Origin: Mytilus californianus
Taxonomy: Eukaryota; Mollusca; Bivalvia; Mytilida; Mytilidae
Reading direction: 5' to 3'
Length of the DNA stretch: 64,000 bases
Assembly (NCBI RefSeq): GCF_021869535.1
Contig: NW_026262582.1
Coordinates: forward strand, 60,524,851-60,588,850
In this document: piece after piece, positions 29,301-38,877 of the stretch
Position numbering within the stretch: position 1 is the stretch's first letter
How the letters are laid out: the number at the start of each line of letters is the position of its first letter
The notes under the pieces: generated by a model
Database searches by the model: none
Told to the model about the DNA's origin: nothing
What the model saw: only the letters and a program-made list of their open reading frames with translations
Program-made: the position numbers and the translations under genes

Positions 29301-32300
29301 TCTCCCCAAAAGAGGCGTGGTTTGAAAAACAGCTGTATTTACAAAGTGCAACCTAAAACAAAGTATTAAAATTAAGTAAATAACTGACATTGTTTTGTAG
29401 TCGACAATGACATCATACACAAACTGTATCAAATGACCCAAAAGTCGGAAGTATTGTTATATTAATTCCTACAAATATATGTCATTATACATGATATAGC
29501 CAATGAAAAAGGTACAGATCGGATGCGTCTGAGTTAAATGGGTTGAATACTTCCTTATGATGATTAAGTACTCGTGCATTAACTTTAAATTGAAAAAAAA
29601 AAACTTATACAGGCAGATTTAAAGGCAATGTTATAATTATTTTCAAAATTTTGTCGTCATTTAGATTCATCTATGATTTGTTGAAAAACGCACATATTTT
29701 TCTTTTCTTTTTTTCTATAGCTCAAATCTGCACGAATGGATATGTTCTATCCTAAGTAACCCGGGTGTTGACATGCTGCTGTGTATTTCTGACAAGGGAT
29801 CAACAATTTCAGATATCCGAAAAGTTTTGAGATGACAGTATATAAGAAGGAAGGGAAAGCATGTTCGGCCAGTAAAGTAATAAGATATTAACTAGTGAGA
29901 AAGTAATAAAGCATGAATGCCAAAATCCACAAAATATTTCTAAGGTTTAATGGCACATTTGACAGTTATTCAAGATATGTTTTTAATTTGAACATAGGGT
30001 AAACTGCTGCATACTGATTTTTTATACAGAACTTTTAAAAATTAAACAATATAAATTACGACTTCAGTCTGAGAAAAACAAATAATTGGATGTAGATGTG
30101 TTGTATACCGTAATGACACACCAGCACAACTACACAGAAAACCTAATGATACATAGACATAATAGAGGTCTACAATAGACAAGTGTCTTTTCCCAAAATC
30201 AAGCTCTTAATCATCTAATATTTACTATATTAAGCTCTTTATAGTCTTTTTTCGATATCAAGCTCTAAACTAATCCGAGTCTGGTAAAATGGTGATACTT
30301 ATTGTTGTTCCGGTTTTTCTTCTCATAAAATGTTTTCCCACATCGTTTTATAATTATTGCCTTTTTCTTACTTTTTCCATTTATTTGTGTTGGCCTTTCC
30401 GTCATAATCTTTATCATTTGTTTTTGTTTTTGTTTTGTTGAATTAGGTTGCTTGCTAATGTTTAACAACTGAATATCTACATTTTTAATCCTTGTGATGT
30501 TGCATTTTGATCATACTTGCTCGCCCTATTTCACACATACAAACACACATGCATTGTTTATGGTGATGAGATACTGTTTTTGTTTTTTGGTTGTCTTACT
30601 TTTTGCTCCATTTGTTTGGAACATAACCCCTCTCTGAGGGTTTGAGACGTGCAAAATCGGGAAAACTAATTCCAAATGATTCATGAAGGGTAAAATGTTT
30701 TCATTCAATTGAGAGAAATTGTTTTTATGGGGTTTATTTTGTCATATGCCTTATTACCTAATTAACGTGGTGTGGTTTAATGAGGTAACATAGTACATAC
30801 AATTATTGTGTTATCATTATCACAAATCGTCTTTTATGCCCAGCAAGCCTTGCATATAATCGGGGGTTGTGGGTGCAGTTGTATACAGAATAACTTATAT
30901 TTTAGATTGATTTATCGTGTTTATAGGTTTCATTAAGTAAAAATTGGAGACCGCTTGTTATCAATTCGAGTTTTTTTAAATTTCAATTAAAAAATAAACG
31001 AGCCTTAGGCTTGTTTGTTATTACTATCTAAATTAAATAGCCAGAGATATTCATTTCTTTCGAATTGCTAAACCTATTCATATCATGGTTAATACTCTCT
31101 TTGTGTTAGATAGAGCAAATCCGCAACTGATCTACTTTCCACATACCAGTATGATCTCATAGTTCTTATTCCGGCGTCGAATCATAGCATTAGATATCCA
31201 AACATGTTGTGTACGCTTCAGAATGCTATGAAACTTGAACAAAACAAGATTTTCAGGTTAAAAGTCCGAGTGTATTTTATACCGAATTAGACTATTTACC
31301 GGATTTGTAATAACATAAGCAACACGACGGGTGCCACATGTGAGGCAGGATCTGCTTACCCTTCCAGAGCACCTGAGATCACCCCAAATTTTTGGTGGGG
31401 TTCGTGTTGCTTAGTCTTTAGTTTTCTATGTTGTGTCATCTGTACTAGTATTTGTTTGTTTGTCTTTTTATTTTTGGTCATGGCGTTGTCAGCTTGTTCC
31501 TGATCTAGGAGTTTGACTGTCCCTCTGGTATCTTTCGTCCCTCTTTTATACAATTTTAGGAAACCCGTTGTCACGAGGGAGATGTATATTGTTTTAACCT
31601 TTTAAAGTCATCAATGACATAACGAATAGCCAATGGTTATGTCGCAATATCGGTTCATGATGCTGTATAGGCCAATCCAATAAACGCATTGTAGGATCAC
31701 ACTCCGTGCAGTGTGATACAAAACATTTACCGTCATGTGTGAAATAGACGACATGCAACAACCGTAAGAGAAAATGCTGCATTTAATTTAAAACCTTCTC
31801 AAATTCAAATTCAAATAAATGTTAATTATAAAACTATTTTAGATTTTACAGCTTCACAATAGTCGTTGAACTCGTGATCGTTCATATTTTATATACATAA
31901 TGACCCATATAGTACTGCAACCAGAGTTCATTTTTTAAAACTTTAATGTTCCGGAAGAACACACACCTAAATTATATATCGATGGAAAGAGGAAAACGTG
32001 TACAGTAAGAAAAGTTTGGTCGTAAAAATCCAGAGTGGTCACATTTTTATGAAATTGAGATCAAAGGTCAGACCTAAAAATATCAAAATTTCAACCAGAA
32101 GGCCAAAAAGGAGAAATTTTCTGACATTTATCAATAGAATGATACAAAAACGGTTCAATCATAAGCATATACTATCGACGATGTTAAAACGACAAATTTT
32201 ACAACTTGAATGAAGAGCTGCCATTACAAAATGGTGTTGATCTGGAACCTTCTGATTTGTTTCCATTTATGACGTAGCAAAAGAAGAGGTGGCCTTGACC

Positions 32301-35300
32301 TTTTCACATCCATAAAATTTCATATTGCTTATATTTTTTCACTACAGTATATATTACAGAATTATTTTCTAAACTATAAAATACCAGTTTATCAAATTAT
32401 TTCAATATTTTTTCTATCTTTGAAAAAAACAAAATTCAAGCACTGAAACAATGTTTTTAATTTTGCATCAAAAAGATTGTGTATTTTGTGAAAATTAGTA
32501 TCTACTTATAGATAAATACATATTGTGTATTTGTAATGTCTAGACAGATCAGTTATAACACAAAAAATACCATAGTCAACCGAGGCGAATGCGAGGTTAA
32601 AAAAATATCATGTGTGACTTGCATTGATTCAGCGTTTGGTTGAGTGTAAAACAAAGTCAGTTTGGTGCATAAACATCGTCTTAGTGGGATTATCCTGGTA
32701 AAAAAGTGTAGACTCGTCAATATTTTTAGGGAAGTGATGGAAAATAATACAATGTAATGCCAATTTGCTAATGTTGTAATTTAAAATGTGTCATGACCCT
32801 TGTATAACTTGTCTCTTAAAAGCGACATACAATAGCTCTAGTCTTCATTAAATATGTATATGGATCAATCTCTTCGACATCATATGCGGATTCAGTACGC
32901 TTATAAACATTACAACACACTTCCCTTTTTTGACACGAACAAGTTCGGCGCAGGACAGAGTTTGTTCAAAGCAAACACAGCTTTTGAGCACAAAGATTTA
33001 CCTTCCCAGGTACTAAGTTAATCTTGTAAGTAATCTGATGACAGTTGTCCCATGAAAAATGTTGGGGTTTATTCATTTTTGTCTTCCCAGTCGAATTTTT
33101 GAAAGAATTCGGAACACGACCAGGACCTCTCTTACTTTTGGTATAATGAAACAGCCGCCAACGATGATGCTCTGTCAGTCAATTGAAAAGTGTTATCTTG
33201 ACCTCTCTTCACTTTCATCTGACGCATTCTGGAATCAATTGTGAATTGATAATAAAATTGAGAATGGAAATGGGGAATATGTCAAAGAGACAACAACCCG
33301 ACCATAGAGCAGACAACAGCCGAAGTCTGCTCGTGCCATGGAATGAAACGTTCCTTACTATCAATTGTCTCTGTTTTGGTGACTATATTATCGGCACCTT
33401 AGGCTTTTTGTATCAAACATCCCCCTTGGTTTTTTGAAACAATGCCATCTGGAGCTTAATTACCGTCTTGATTCGGTCAATCTCGTGCATGGCAATGCCT
33501 GTCATGTATAGTCTTACCTCTGCTTTGGAAACACAAAAGCCATGTGAGTACAAAGTTTATATCAATGTTCGTGACCCCTATTCCCATATTCATGATATAA
33601 CTGCACGGCCAATCCCAAATGTAATGGGGCGAATGTTGCTACAGAAACGATTTATTTTGTAATAGCCATACATTTACGATTTTTTGTTATCTTTAGGGAC
33701 AATATACGGTTCAGAAGCGCCTTTGTGGGATTTTTCATCAATTAACTAACAAAAGAACTTCAGAAGCGATGCGGGCATCTTTTTCATAGAAACACACAAC
33801 GAAGACATAGCTCATAAGAGCGCTGGTGGCAGAGTGAAGTAATTGTTGTTCTTTTAATGTATCCTTGATATCTTCAGACACATCTTGGTGTAATTCTGAA
33901 AGACTTAACATAGACTTCAATTTTCCTGCAGCAGATATGGCATCCCCTACATTGAGTTCAGAGCCAAACTCTATATTTGATATCCCTTGGCCCCGCTGTG
34001 TCTGAATTGTAAGGTGTCATAATATCTAGTTAGTTTGTTCTGGAGTTTGGCAGTTTGGTAAGCATCAGAGACAATCTTGGGCAAAAGTGATCGGTATATG
34101 TCGAGGATGTGCTACATGACAAAGGCCTTTTTTTTATATAAAAGAACAGATCATCACTAACAATCGTTATCAATGAATTGACAGCAAGTTCAAATTCTAA
34201 TTTTTCAGTAACTGTTTTACCTGATTGCACAGGTGTTGACTTCAATAAGTACTTGGCAATGCATGCTGAAAGGTAGACTGTATTTGAAAATAAATCTGTA
34301 CTCGAGATTACTAGTATCTTTACCATGCCATGCATGGATAAATGATAACTAACATTAGAACACCCCAAAAGACTGTCAACACGTTCAGACGACTCAGTTT
34401 TGTGAAGTTTTCTGTCGTTTTTAAAGGTCGTGCTTTTACACAAAAAAACCTGTTTTCATATCCAAACTACAAGTAGTAAACTGAGCGCGAGATCGAATAA
34501 AAGTGTCAGGTTGTGAGGATACATGTGGATCAGTTTGATCACATATATGGCTTTCCGTTGTTTCTAATTTAAAGACGCAAAAATTTTGCCTTCTGGTGTA
34601 AGTCTTATAACATCACTGATGATTCACAAAAGAGGGACGAAAGATATCAGAGGGACAGTCAAACTCATAAATCGAAAGTAAACTGACAACGCCATGACTA
34701 AAAAATGAAAAAGACAAACAGACAAACAATAGAACACATGACACAACATAGAAAACTAAAGAATAAGCAACACGAACCATACCAAAAACTAGGGGTGATC
34801 TCAGGTGCTCCGGAAGGGTAAGCAGATCCTGCTCCACATGTGGCACCCGTCGTGTTGCTCGTGTTATAACAAATCCGGTAAATAGTCTAATTCGGTAGGC
34901 CACATTCATGAAAGGGAAGGGGATTGTAGTCACGACGTAAGGAACATATCCGATATCATCTGTGAAACGGTTATTCCATAACGGTCAACCAACTTGTGAT
35001 GGCGTCCGTAAAATTTACGAAGGGATGATTTCAACTTCACCATTTGGAACTCTTGTCTTAATAGCTTCCTTGTGAGCAGCAACCCTCTATCAAGAAAATC
35101 ATGATAGGAAATACAAGCACGGGAATATCGTATCAATTGGGAAATATATACCCCGTATGCAGGTGCTGCTGGAATGTTGCACAACTCTTTCGCCCAAGGA
35201 AAGCAGAATATCAAGAGAAGTTGGTTGTAGCATCACCTTGTCATACACCAAATCTCTGCTAAACTTCAAAAGTACTTTTTCGCCGACCGCTTGCGTGCAT

Positions 35301-36917
35301 TTTAATTGCTCTGAGGTTGAACATTGACATACAATGTTTTTTTTTCACACAATTTCAACTAGTTATTGTCCGGAAAAACAACTTATCCGAAGGATTTGGT
35401 TAACTTTTATAAAAAGTCAAAATGTTATTAACTAGAATATAACTTATTTACAGAAAATACACGAAAGAACTACTATATATATTCAAATCTCTCAAAAATA
35501 AATTAACTTATCCTAGAAAATGTACATAATCACATCGAAACTATCAAATTCATTGTTAAGGAAAAGATAAATGGTGGAGCTGTTTGACGGATAGGAAATT
35601 TCCGTAATTAAAAAAGGTACAAATGATGTTTTTATTTTTGAGTTTTTGACAAAATTGTTTGGAATTTGCCCAACAAAATTTGCATGCAGTATCGCAATAA
35701 TATATTTTGTACTCTCAAATGTCAAATACTGTTTTTGAATCATATGTTTTCTCGTTTTCAAAGAAAATTGTGTTAAATTTCCATCTGAAAAACAGCCAAC
35801 TTTAAAATTGAAATTTTTACTCGATAATGGTATTATATTTATGTCTTCATCTTTCCAATGATCCTTGATGATATGTGCATCGAAAATATTTACTTAAATA
35901 GCGGGAAATTTCACAAAAACATTTAGTTTTTGGATTTTAAAGTGACTACCAAAAACCGTAAATTGAGGGGTACCCCATTAAAAGGCTAAATGACAAAAAT
36001 GAGACCATGGAAACTTTTTACGACCAGACGGAAATTAAAATATAGATATTATTCTATCATTTAAAACAATTTGTAGCCGTGTGTTATTCCGGAACATTAA
36101 ACTCGTTAACTAAGCGTTTTTTTCGAGGTCAGTTGCAGTACTAATAAGCGTTGTGTTTATATTAAGACATAAATGTAAGGAAAGTAACACTAGACCTAAC
36201 TTCTGTGTCGACATGACTTATCATTGATATGATCAACATTATAAATCAACTGTTTACAAAACTTTAAAATTTTCGTGATTCTTAGAATGGTTTACCCCAG
36301 GACAAGATTACCTTAGTTGCATTTAGATAAACCTTTCGGAATTTTGGGCCTTTATAACTTTGTTTTTCGAGCGTCACTGATGAATCTTTTGTAGACGAAA
36401 CACGCGTTTGGCGTATACATTTTTAATCCTGGTAACTATGATGAGTTTATTTATAAAGTGTGTGCGTAGGAAAGTTTTTTTCTGGATGTAGTACAACAAG
36501 GAATGCTCAAACCTTTACAGTTCGAAGCCAGTGAAGTAGGAATACGTATAAACATTCGGGCTATATTTCATAATGGATCTACATTTAGTCAAGTTCATCT
36601 AAGGTTAGCTTTATTTGAATAAGACAGAGGGGACCTTAGCTTTTAATTAATTTCTCAATTCAGCAATTGCGATTTTGAAAATAGTTATTATAAATCATTT
36701 AAAAGGCGTTGCACTGACTACTTCCCCCGGTAAGTAACAGTTCGCTAGCAGTAGTATTAGGTGGTAGTATATGGAAAAAAAACAATTTAATATCTTCGTG
36801 CATCTGAACCGGTTTGCTGTATTAACCTTGATATGGAGATATCATGACTAAAAAGCTGACAGCCAAGGATTTGAAAAAAAGGAGAACATTTAGGAGCTTA
36901 ATGACCAAAAGGAACAT
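2303..36917 (-). CDS. Gene 1: paralogue of gene 2, 3' end outside the window
   Basis: Eight exons match gene 2 exons 1-8 in order, length and phase: 36917-36827, 27209-27161, 26547-26495, 6972-6861, 4923-4880, 3835-3779, 3132-3049 and 2362-2303. All are open. The transmembrane/tail exon should lie left of position 1. Two insertions distinguish this copy. An 18.5-kb inverted-repeat element fills the intron between exons 3 and 4, so that intron is 19.5 kb instead of 1.06 kb. A 2.1-kb element ends 11 bp before the exon 2 acceptor and removes the original pyrimidine tract. A one-base deletion in a T run of exon 1 moves the usable ATG upstream relative to gene 2. Exon 3 ends in A instead of G, giving a Lys instead of Val codon at the junction. 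The protein could still be made, but splicing may be impaired. Function is inferred as for gene 2. Confidence 0.7.
3049..3132 (-). CDS. Gene 1 exon 7, stalk mini-exon with GC donor
   Basis: 84 nt, same acceptor and same TTATCAG|gcaagc end as gene 2 exon 7. The frame stays open although three residues differ. Confidence 0.45.
3779..3835 (-). CDS. Gene 1 exon 6, stalk mini-exon
   Basis: 57 nt, phase 1 to 1, donor gtaaat. Reads EDAALSTQINENSLSEALTG. Confidence 0.7.
4245..4480 (+). repeat. ACAAGTGAGAGGTTTAGC dispersed repeat
   Basis: Shared with 44155-44390 in the right copy; a further copy at 5820-6025 exists only in the left copy. The common core is atgcctgtaccaagtcagga, ending gttgaatttgcc. 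Non-coding, SINE-like. Confidence 0.65.
4880..4923 (-). CDS. Gene 1 exon 5, end of EGF-like module
   Basis: 44 nt, acceptor ttatttacgcag, donor gtacgt. Reads CDHVNVCVSKFEIG; the Gly before the last Cys in gene 2 is Val here. Confidence 0.75.
5790..6025 (+). repeat. ACAAGTGAGAGGTTTAGC repeat, left-copy-specific insertion
   Basis: The right copy reads straight from ttaaaatcatag into gttatgctgtgggtag (about 45,590-45,605), so this ~235 bp was gained here or lost there. Confidence 0.6.
6330..6680 (-). repeat. ATAAGAAGATG dispersed repeat in an intron of gene 1
   Basis: Reverse-oriented near full-length copy. The orthologous copy at 45,935-46,230 in gene 2 shows the insertion predates the tandem duplication. 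Confidence 0.75.
6861..6972 (-). CDS. Gene 1 exon 4, EGF-like core
   Basis: 112 nt, acceptor cttttcag, donor gtagaag. Reads CKIGFISTMGKPCYHC, PKNRFGERC and CKCSEIEE; cysteine pattern identical to gene 2. Confidence 0.8.
7945..8350 (+). repeat. Left terminal inverted repeat of the 18.5-kb element
   Basis: Reverse-complement match to 26007-26408. It contains several AATAAATTTATT-centred palindromes, for example at about 8,206-8,221. Confidence 0.85.
8351..8790 (+). repeat. GGAAATGGGGAATATGTCAA dispersed repeat
   Basis: Text from gaaaatggaaatggggaata through acaacccgaccaaagagcag to the gggacaggcgcaaaaatgcg block. A short second copy is at 33255-33335. Placed directly inside the left arm of the 18.5-kb element. 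Confidence 0.7.
9160..9319. mobile_element. Hairpin MITE, TAA target duplication
   Basis: Ends GGGAGCTACCATTTGATTTT and its inverse, flanked by TAA at 9157-9159 and 9320-9322. A run of 20 or more G follows the left end. A TWA-type 3-bp duplication fits PIF/Harbinger MITEs. Confidence 0.75.
10814..11031. mobile_element. MITE-like repeat ending CAGTGGCGGATCCAGG
   Basis: The right end in inverse reads cagtggcggatccaggggag; the left end reads caagggcggaccgagg. The end type recurs across invertebrate DNA transposons. Part of the same motif appears at about 21,424-21,450. Confidence 0.5.
11641..11815. mobile_element. 175-bp hairpin MITE
   Basis: Arms 11641-11705 and 11748-11815 are inverted copies (gctcattttaacatagg / cctatgttaaaatgagc). 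It lies within the 3.9-kb element. Confidence 0.65.
12245..12640 (-). repeat. Variant of the ATAAGAAGATG repeat family
   Basis: Shares tgccaatgagacagc, cccgaaatgacaagtgtaaa and gggatcccaaccctcccc-type blocks. A diverged sister copy with a poly-T head is at 11165-11560. Confidence 0.6.
13410..23950. other. Gene-poor interior of the 18.5-kb element
   Basis: No exon, RNA gene or long ORF that I can support. Holds scattered repeats: an ATAAGAAGATG fragment (15,520-15,602), a block at 16,865-17,100 sharing motifs with inverted sequence at 18,755-18,805 and 20,240-20,560, poly-C near 18,147-18,170 and ~160-bp units at 22,230-22,570. Confidence 0.6.
22230..22570 (+). repeat. Diverged units of the 62-kb tandem repeat family
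   Basis: Shares aatgatatttggtat, tctggagattatat and the gggtccacctcaaccatg context with the 62-kb array, about two units. Confidence 0.5.
23960..24560 (+). repeat. Tandem array of ~161-bp units
   Basis: About four units with recurring tatacacaatgcttattacc, tgagttatgcccctttataa and actttagtttgcctcaacc. It lies inside the 18.5-kb element. Confidence 0.8.
24560..25500. other. No feature seen
   Basis: AT-rich sequence between the ~161-bp array and the palindrome array. No supportable ORF, RNA gene or repeat. Confidence 0.5.
25500..26006. repeat. Subterminal tandem array of ~105-bp palindrome-bearing units
   Basis: About five units alternate the perfect palindrome AGAATAAATTTATTCT with AAAATAAATTTATTTT, separated by recurring text such as cagcctcaccata. 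The array is next to the right arm only; the left end has no matching expansion. Confidence 0.75.
26007..26408 (-). repeat. Right terminal inverted repeat of the 18.5-kb element
   Basis: Reverse complement of the left arm, ending directly before the GGTC duplication. Confidence 0.85.
26495..26547 (-). CDS. Gene 1 exon 3
   Basis: 53 nt, reading NIEYCCSDYEDINGTCT, donor gtaagtg. The last base is A instead of G, which changes the junction codon. The 18.5-kb element starts 86 bp into the following intron. Confidence 0.75.
27161..27209 (-). CDS. Gene 1 exon 2, acceptor region rebuilt by an insertion
   Basis: Same 49-nt exon as in gene 2, reading GNSLKGHTSTICEDGER, donor gtatag. A 2,135-bp insertion begins 11 bp upstream of the acceptor, so the intron now ends tgcaacctatagtgataaag instead of tactttgttttagtgatacag. 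Confidence 0.55.
27221..27672 (+). repeat. Left 452-bp direct repeat
   Basis: Identical by eye to 28904-29355, which suggests recent insertion or gene conversion. Confidence 0.85.
28904..29355 (+). repeat. Right 452-bp direct repeat
   Basis: Second copy of the terminal repeat; its end abuts sequence shared with the other duplication unit. Confidence 0.85.
29356..31277. other. Intron 1 of gene 1, no further exon seen
   Basis: Mostly alignable to 48,307-50,175. A C-T-rich stretch before tag at 29,715-29,720 looks like a plus-strand acceptor, but the following frame is unsupported. Confidence 0.5.
31278..31575 (+). repeat. 5'-truncated copy of the RT-bearing repeat
   Basis: Inverted relative to 34,620-34,900 and matching it from taccgaattagactattta to the tctttcgtccctcttt end. 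Confidence 0.6.
33050..34443 (-). pseudogene. Decayed multi-fragment ORF of a repeat family
   Basis: Minus-strand frames at 34443-34030 (137 aa), 33920-33738 and about 33660-33430 (the last including YSHGFCVSKAEVRLYMTGIAMHEIDRI) follow one another with stops and shifts between. The last piece resembles my memory of high-copy proteins in coral and mollusc genomes that probably belong to a mobile element. I cannot name the family. No frame is complete. Confidence 0.35.
34620..34900 (-). repeat. 3' part of the RT-bearing repeat, and dispersed family
   Basis: Contains cacccgtcgtgttgct and ends gtccctctgatatctttcg (minus strand). Related pieces lacking the RT part lie at 31,278-31,575 (plus) and 50,440-50,620 (minus), as expected for 5'-truncated copies of one retrotransposon. 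Confidence 0.6.
34930..35214 (-). pseudogene. Reverse-transcriptase C-terminal fragment
   Basis: 94 residues containing PAYGVYISQLIRYSRAC, DFLDRGLLLTRKLL and LRKFYGRHHKLVDRYG. I recognise this pattern from C-terminal parts of reverse-transcriptase-like proteins that are very abundant in mollusc and cnidarian genomes; that is memory, not a search. The upstream RT palm motifs (e.g. YADD) are not present. It continues on the minus strand into the repeat at 34,620-34,900, which looks like the element's 3' end. Confidence 0.55.
36255..36445 (+). repeat. GAGCGTCACTGATGA dispersed repeat
   Basis: Ends cgagcgtcactgatgaatct then gacgaaacacgcgtttggcg. Related pieces at 37,530-37,575, 50,640-50,830 and 52,045-52,130. 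A familiar mussel-type short repeat. Confidence 0.6.
36827..36917 (-). CDS. Gene 1 exon 1, signal peptide
   Basis: 91 nt opening MFLLVIKLLNVLLFFKSLA, ending CAAG before gttaat, phase 1. The T run has one base fewer than in gene 2, so the gene 2 ATG is out of frame here and this upstream ATG must serve. The leader is still strongly hydrophobic. Confidence 0.5.
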
Positions 36918-37169
36918 AGACGGAAAAGGTAACTTAAATCTCAAATCAACTTTACTTGAGGGAATTGGAACATTAGTGTTTCTTACAATTTCTACATTTA
37001 TCAACACATATTTTGAAGTTGTTGTTATATAAATCATGTATATGCCGATGGATGCACTGACTGCTACCTGATGACACCCTGTGAGACAGTTCACAGCAGC
37101 GGTATCGACCTTGTATCAGCAAATGAAAATGAAAATAACACTATGTAAATTGAGTGCATCCGTAGCGCG

Positions 37170-37380
37170 TTTATGGATTAACTTTCCTCAGGAATGTTAA
37201 AAATTTGATGATTTTGAAAATTCGTAGCAAATTGAAGAGGTATATGACCAAACGGTATCTACAAAAATAGATAAATCTATCTAAGATCAATTTTGCCCGA
37301 AGAAGTTGGAGCATTAGTGTTTCCTTTAATTTCTGAATTTATCAAACACGTTTTTGAAATAATTATTACAATTCCTAAGG
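37170..37380 (-). pseudogene. Degenerate duplicate of the exon 1 region
   Basis: Direct repeat of the 36,830-37,055 segment that holds exon 1 of gene 1 (shared landmarks atgaccaaa.gg, gcattagtgtttc and gcactgac). The exon-like part ends ACATTCCTGAGGAAAG without a GT, so it cannot act as exon 1. The right copy has the same degenerate repeat at about 51,690-51,920. Confidence 0.4.
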
Positions 37381-37889
37381 CACTGACATTTTACCGGATG
37401 ATACCCGTTATAAGTTAATGAAAATGACACTTTCTAGATACGTTGTGTTTGAACTTTAATCAACTTTGACATTTCTATTTTATTTTGAGCAGTCGTTACA
37501 TATATGTAACATTTATGTAACGTATTTGAGTCGAGCGTCACTGATGAGTCATCTGTTGTGTGTGGGGTTTGATGTGTGTGATTTTATATGAAACATACTT
37601 AAAAACACCAATTAAATAACATTTGAATCGAACTATTTCACTGTTTACCTCATAGAACAAAATGTAAAACGCAGTATGTATTCGAAATTTCCAATGTCAT
37701 TGCACATTAATCTATGTTCTCACTCATAAATAATGTTTACTACGCAAAACAGCATCACCTAACGAATCCGAACACTTATCTTGATTTATAAAAGTATGAT
37801 ACCTCGACAGGCACAAAGTTTTTTTTTATTCGACATGTATTTCTCCTTAAACCAAAATAACCAAGCATTTCCTAATTTAAACTAATAAA

Positions 37890-38485
37890 AAGCTTTATTG
37901 CTGTACATCAATTGGTCAATGAATTAAAAAAGAAGAGTGACAACAGATTTTTTTTTTATTAAGAGAGAAATTTGTTACAAGCATAACAACACATACAATC
38001 TAACATATATACATTTTAGCAACAAATTAATACTGAATGAAAAACCTATTCAATATATCAAAAAATAACTTGACAAATGAAGGGATCAAACAGGCCAATA
38101 AAAGATGTGTAAATGTAAATATACTATAAGCAGCACAAAATGTAAGATTTTCATTATCTACAATTCCAAATACAATGCTTTTAATTCAATGTTTAATCCT
38201 ACTTAATATCAGTTCTCTACTGAATTTAACGTTCCTATCCTTTAGCAGATAAGTGGACTGCATAAATTGTATTAAAACACTTACATATATAATGTAATTC
38301 AAGATAGTGTGTAAAAAAGGCATCAAAGTGTATTTTTTCCTGACATTTCTGATACTTTTTGTGTTTGTTTGATAATATTATCCATGAACCCATAGCATTT
38401 CTTGAATCGTTATTGTTTTTATAAAAAAACGTTTCACGTATTTTTTTAAAGGTAACTGTATTAAACATATCTGTGATATTGTTCT
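37890..38485 (-). other. Probable 3' UTR and poly(A) signal of gene 2
   Basis: No coding sequence is seen between the gene 2 stop and an AATAAA on the minus strand at 37894-37899, with another at 37955-37960. The corresponding positions after gene 3 (53044-53049 and 53105-53110) also carry AATAAA. The exact cleavage site is not visible. Confidence 0.5.
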
Positions 38486-38877
38486 CTACTTATAATGATG
38501 CATCTCCAAAGTTGCAGGGACTAAGCTTTGGTATTGTTGAGCATGTTGAGCGTAACTACAAGCAGCTTCAGCTCCACACTTTTTGCTTTTCTGGCTGCTG
38601 GATTCAATCATTACCTCACAATACGCATAACAGTTTGTGTTTCGACCTGGTAATATGTTGTCATCAATGGTATGGTTTATATGCATTCTTTTCTTTTGTT
38701 CAGATGCGTTTTGATTTCCTTTGTCTGAAGCTCTTAGAATTCTGTTTTCATCATTGGTAATTGTTGTGTTTGGTGTATGCCTTCTTCTCCTGAACTGCAC
38801 ACAAGCAAAACAGACCCAAACCAGCAGTATAACTCCTGCTATTCCTCCGCAGTAGACAATCCACTCCAACTTTAGCA
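38486..38877 (-). CDS. Gene 2 exon 9, transmembrane helix and cytoplasmic tail
   Basis: 392 nt including the stop, acceptor tattcttttacag. After VLKLEW comes the membrane segment, then FRRRR and a hydrophilic tail containing NCYAYCEVM and QQYQSLVP. The tyrosines give YxxV/YxxL-type motifs about 27 residues apart, wider than a classical ITAM. No GT follows before the stop, so this is the last exon. Confidence 0.85.

Larger units (their letters stand above)
27221..29355. mobile_element. 2.1-kb element with identical long direct terminal repeats
   Basis: Two 452-bp direct repeats (27221-27672 and 28904-29355) appear identical. Each begins TAGGTTGCA and ends TGCAACCTA, so each also has short inverted ends. 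The 1.23-kb interior has no convincing ORF. The right genomic copy has the clean empty site at 48306/48307. No clear target duplication beyond TA-type ambiguity. It could be an LTR/TRIM-like or Penelope-like relic, or a pair of MITEs moved together. Confidence 0.75.
31910..36143. mobile_element. Possible 4.2-kb element with diverged inverted ends
   Basis: Ends TAGTACTGCAAC and GTTGCAGTACTA, flanked by ATA on both sides (31907-31909 and 36144-36146). Further inside, TTTAATGTTCCGGAA and GGTCGTAAAAA recur in inverted order over ~120 bp. The arms are clearly diverged. The interior holds the decayed ORFs and the reverse-transcriptase fragment listed separately. The block lies in a stretch absent from the right copy. 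Confidence 0.45.

Noticed and set aside
29719-29835. Plus-strand frame SNLHEWICSIL... after a pyrimidine-rich tag, conserved at 48,667
   Set aside because: Differences are mainly nonsynonymous, no neighbouring exon fits, and it lies in intron 1 on the opposite strand.
34613-34933. 106-residue minus ORF as a separate gene
   Set aside because: It covers the 3' non-coding part of the RT-bearing repeat and recurs in truncated copies without an open frame.
36844-37032. 62-residue plus-strand ORF (MTKKLTAKDLKKRR...)
   Set aside because: It is antisense to the exon 1 region and is broken by a stop in the right copy.
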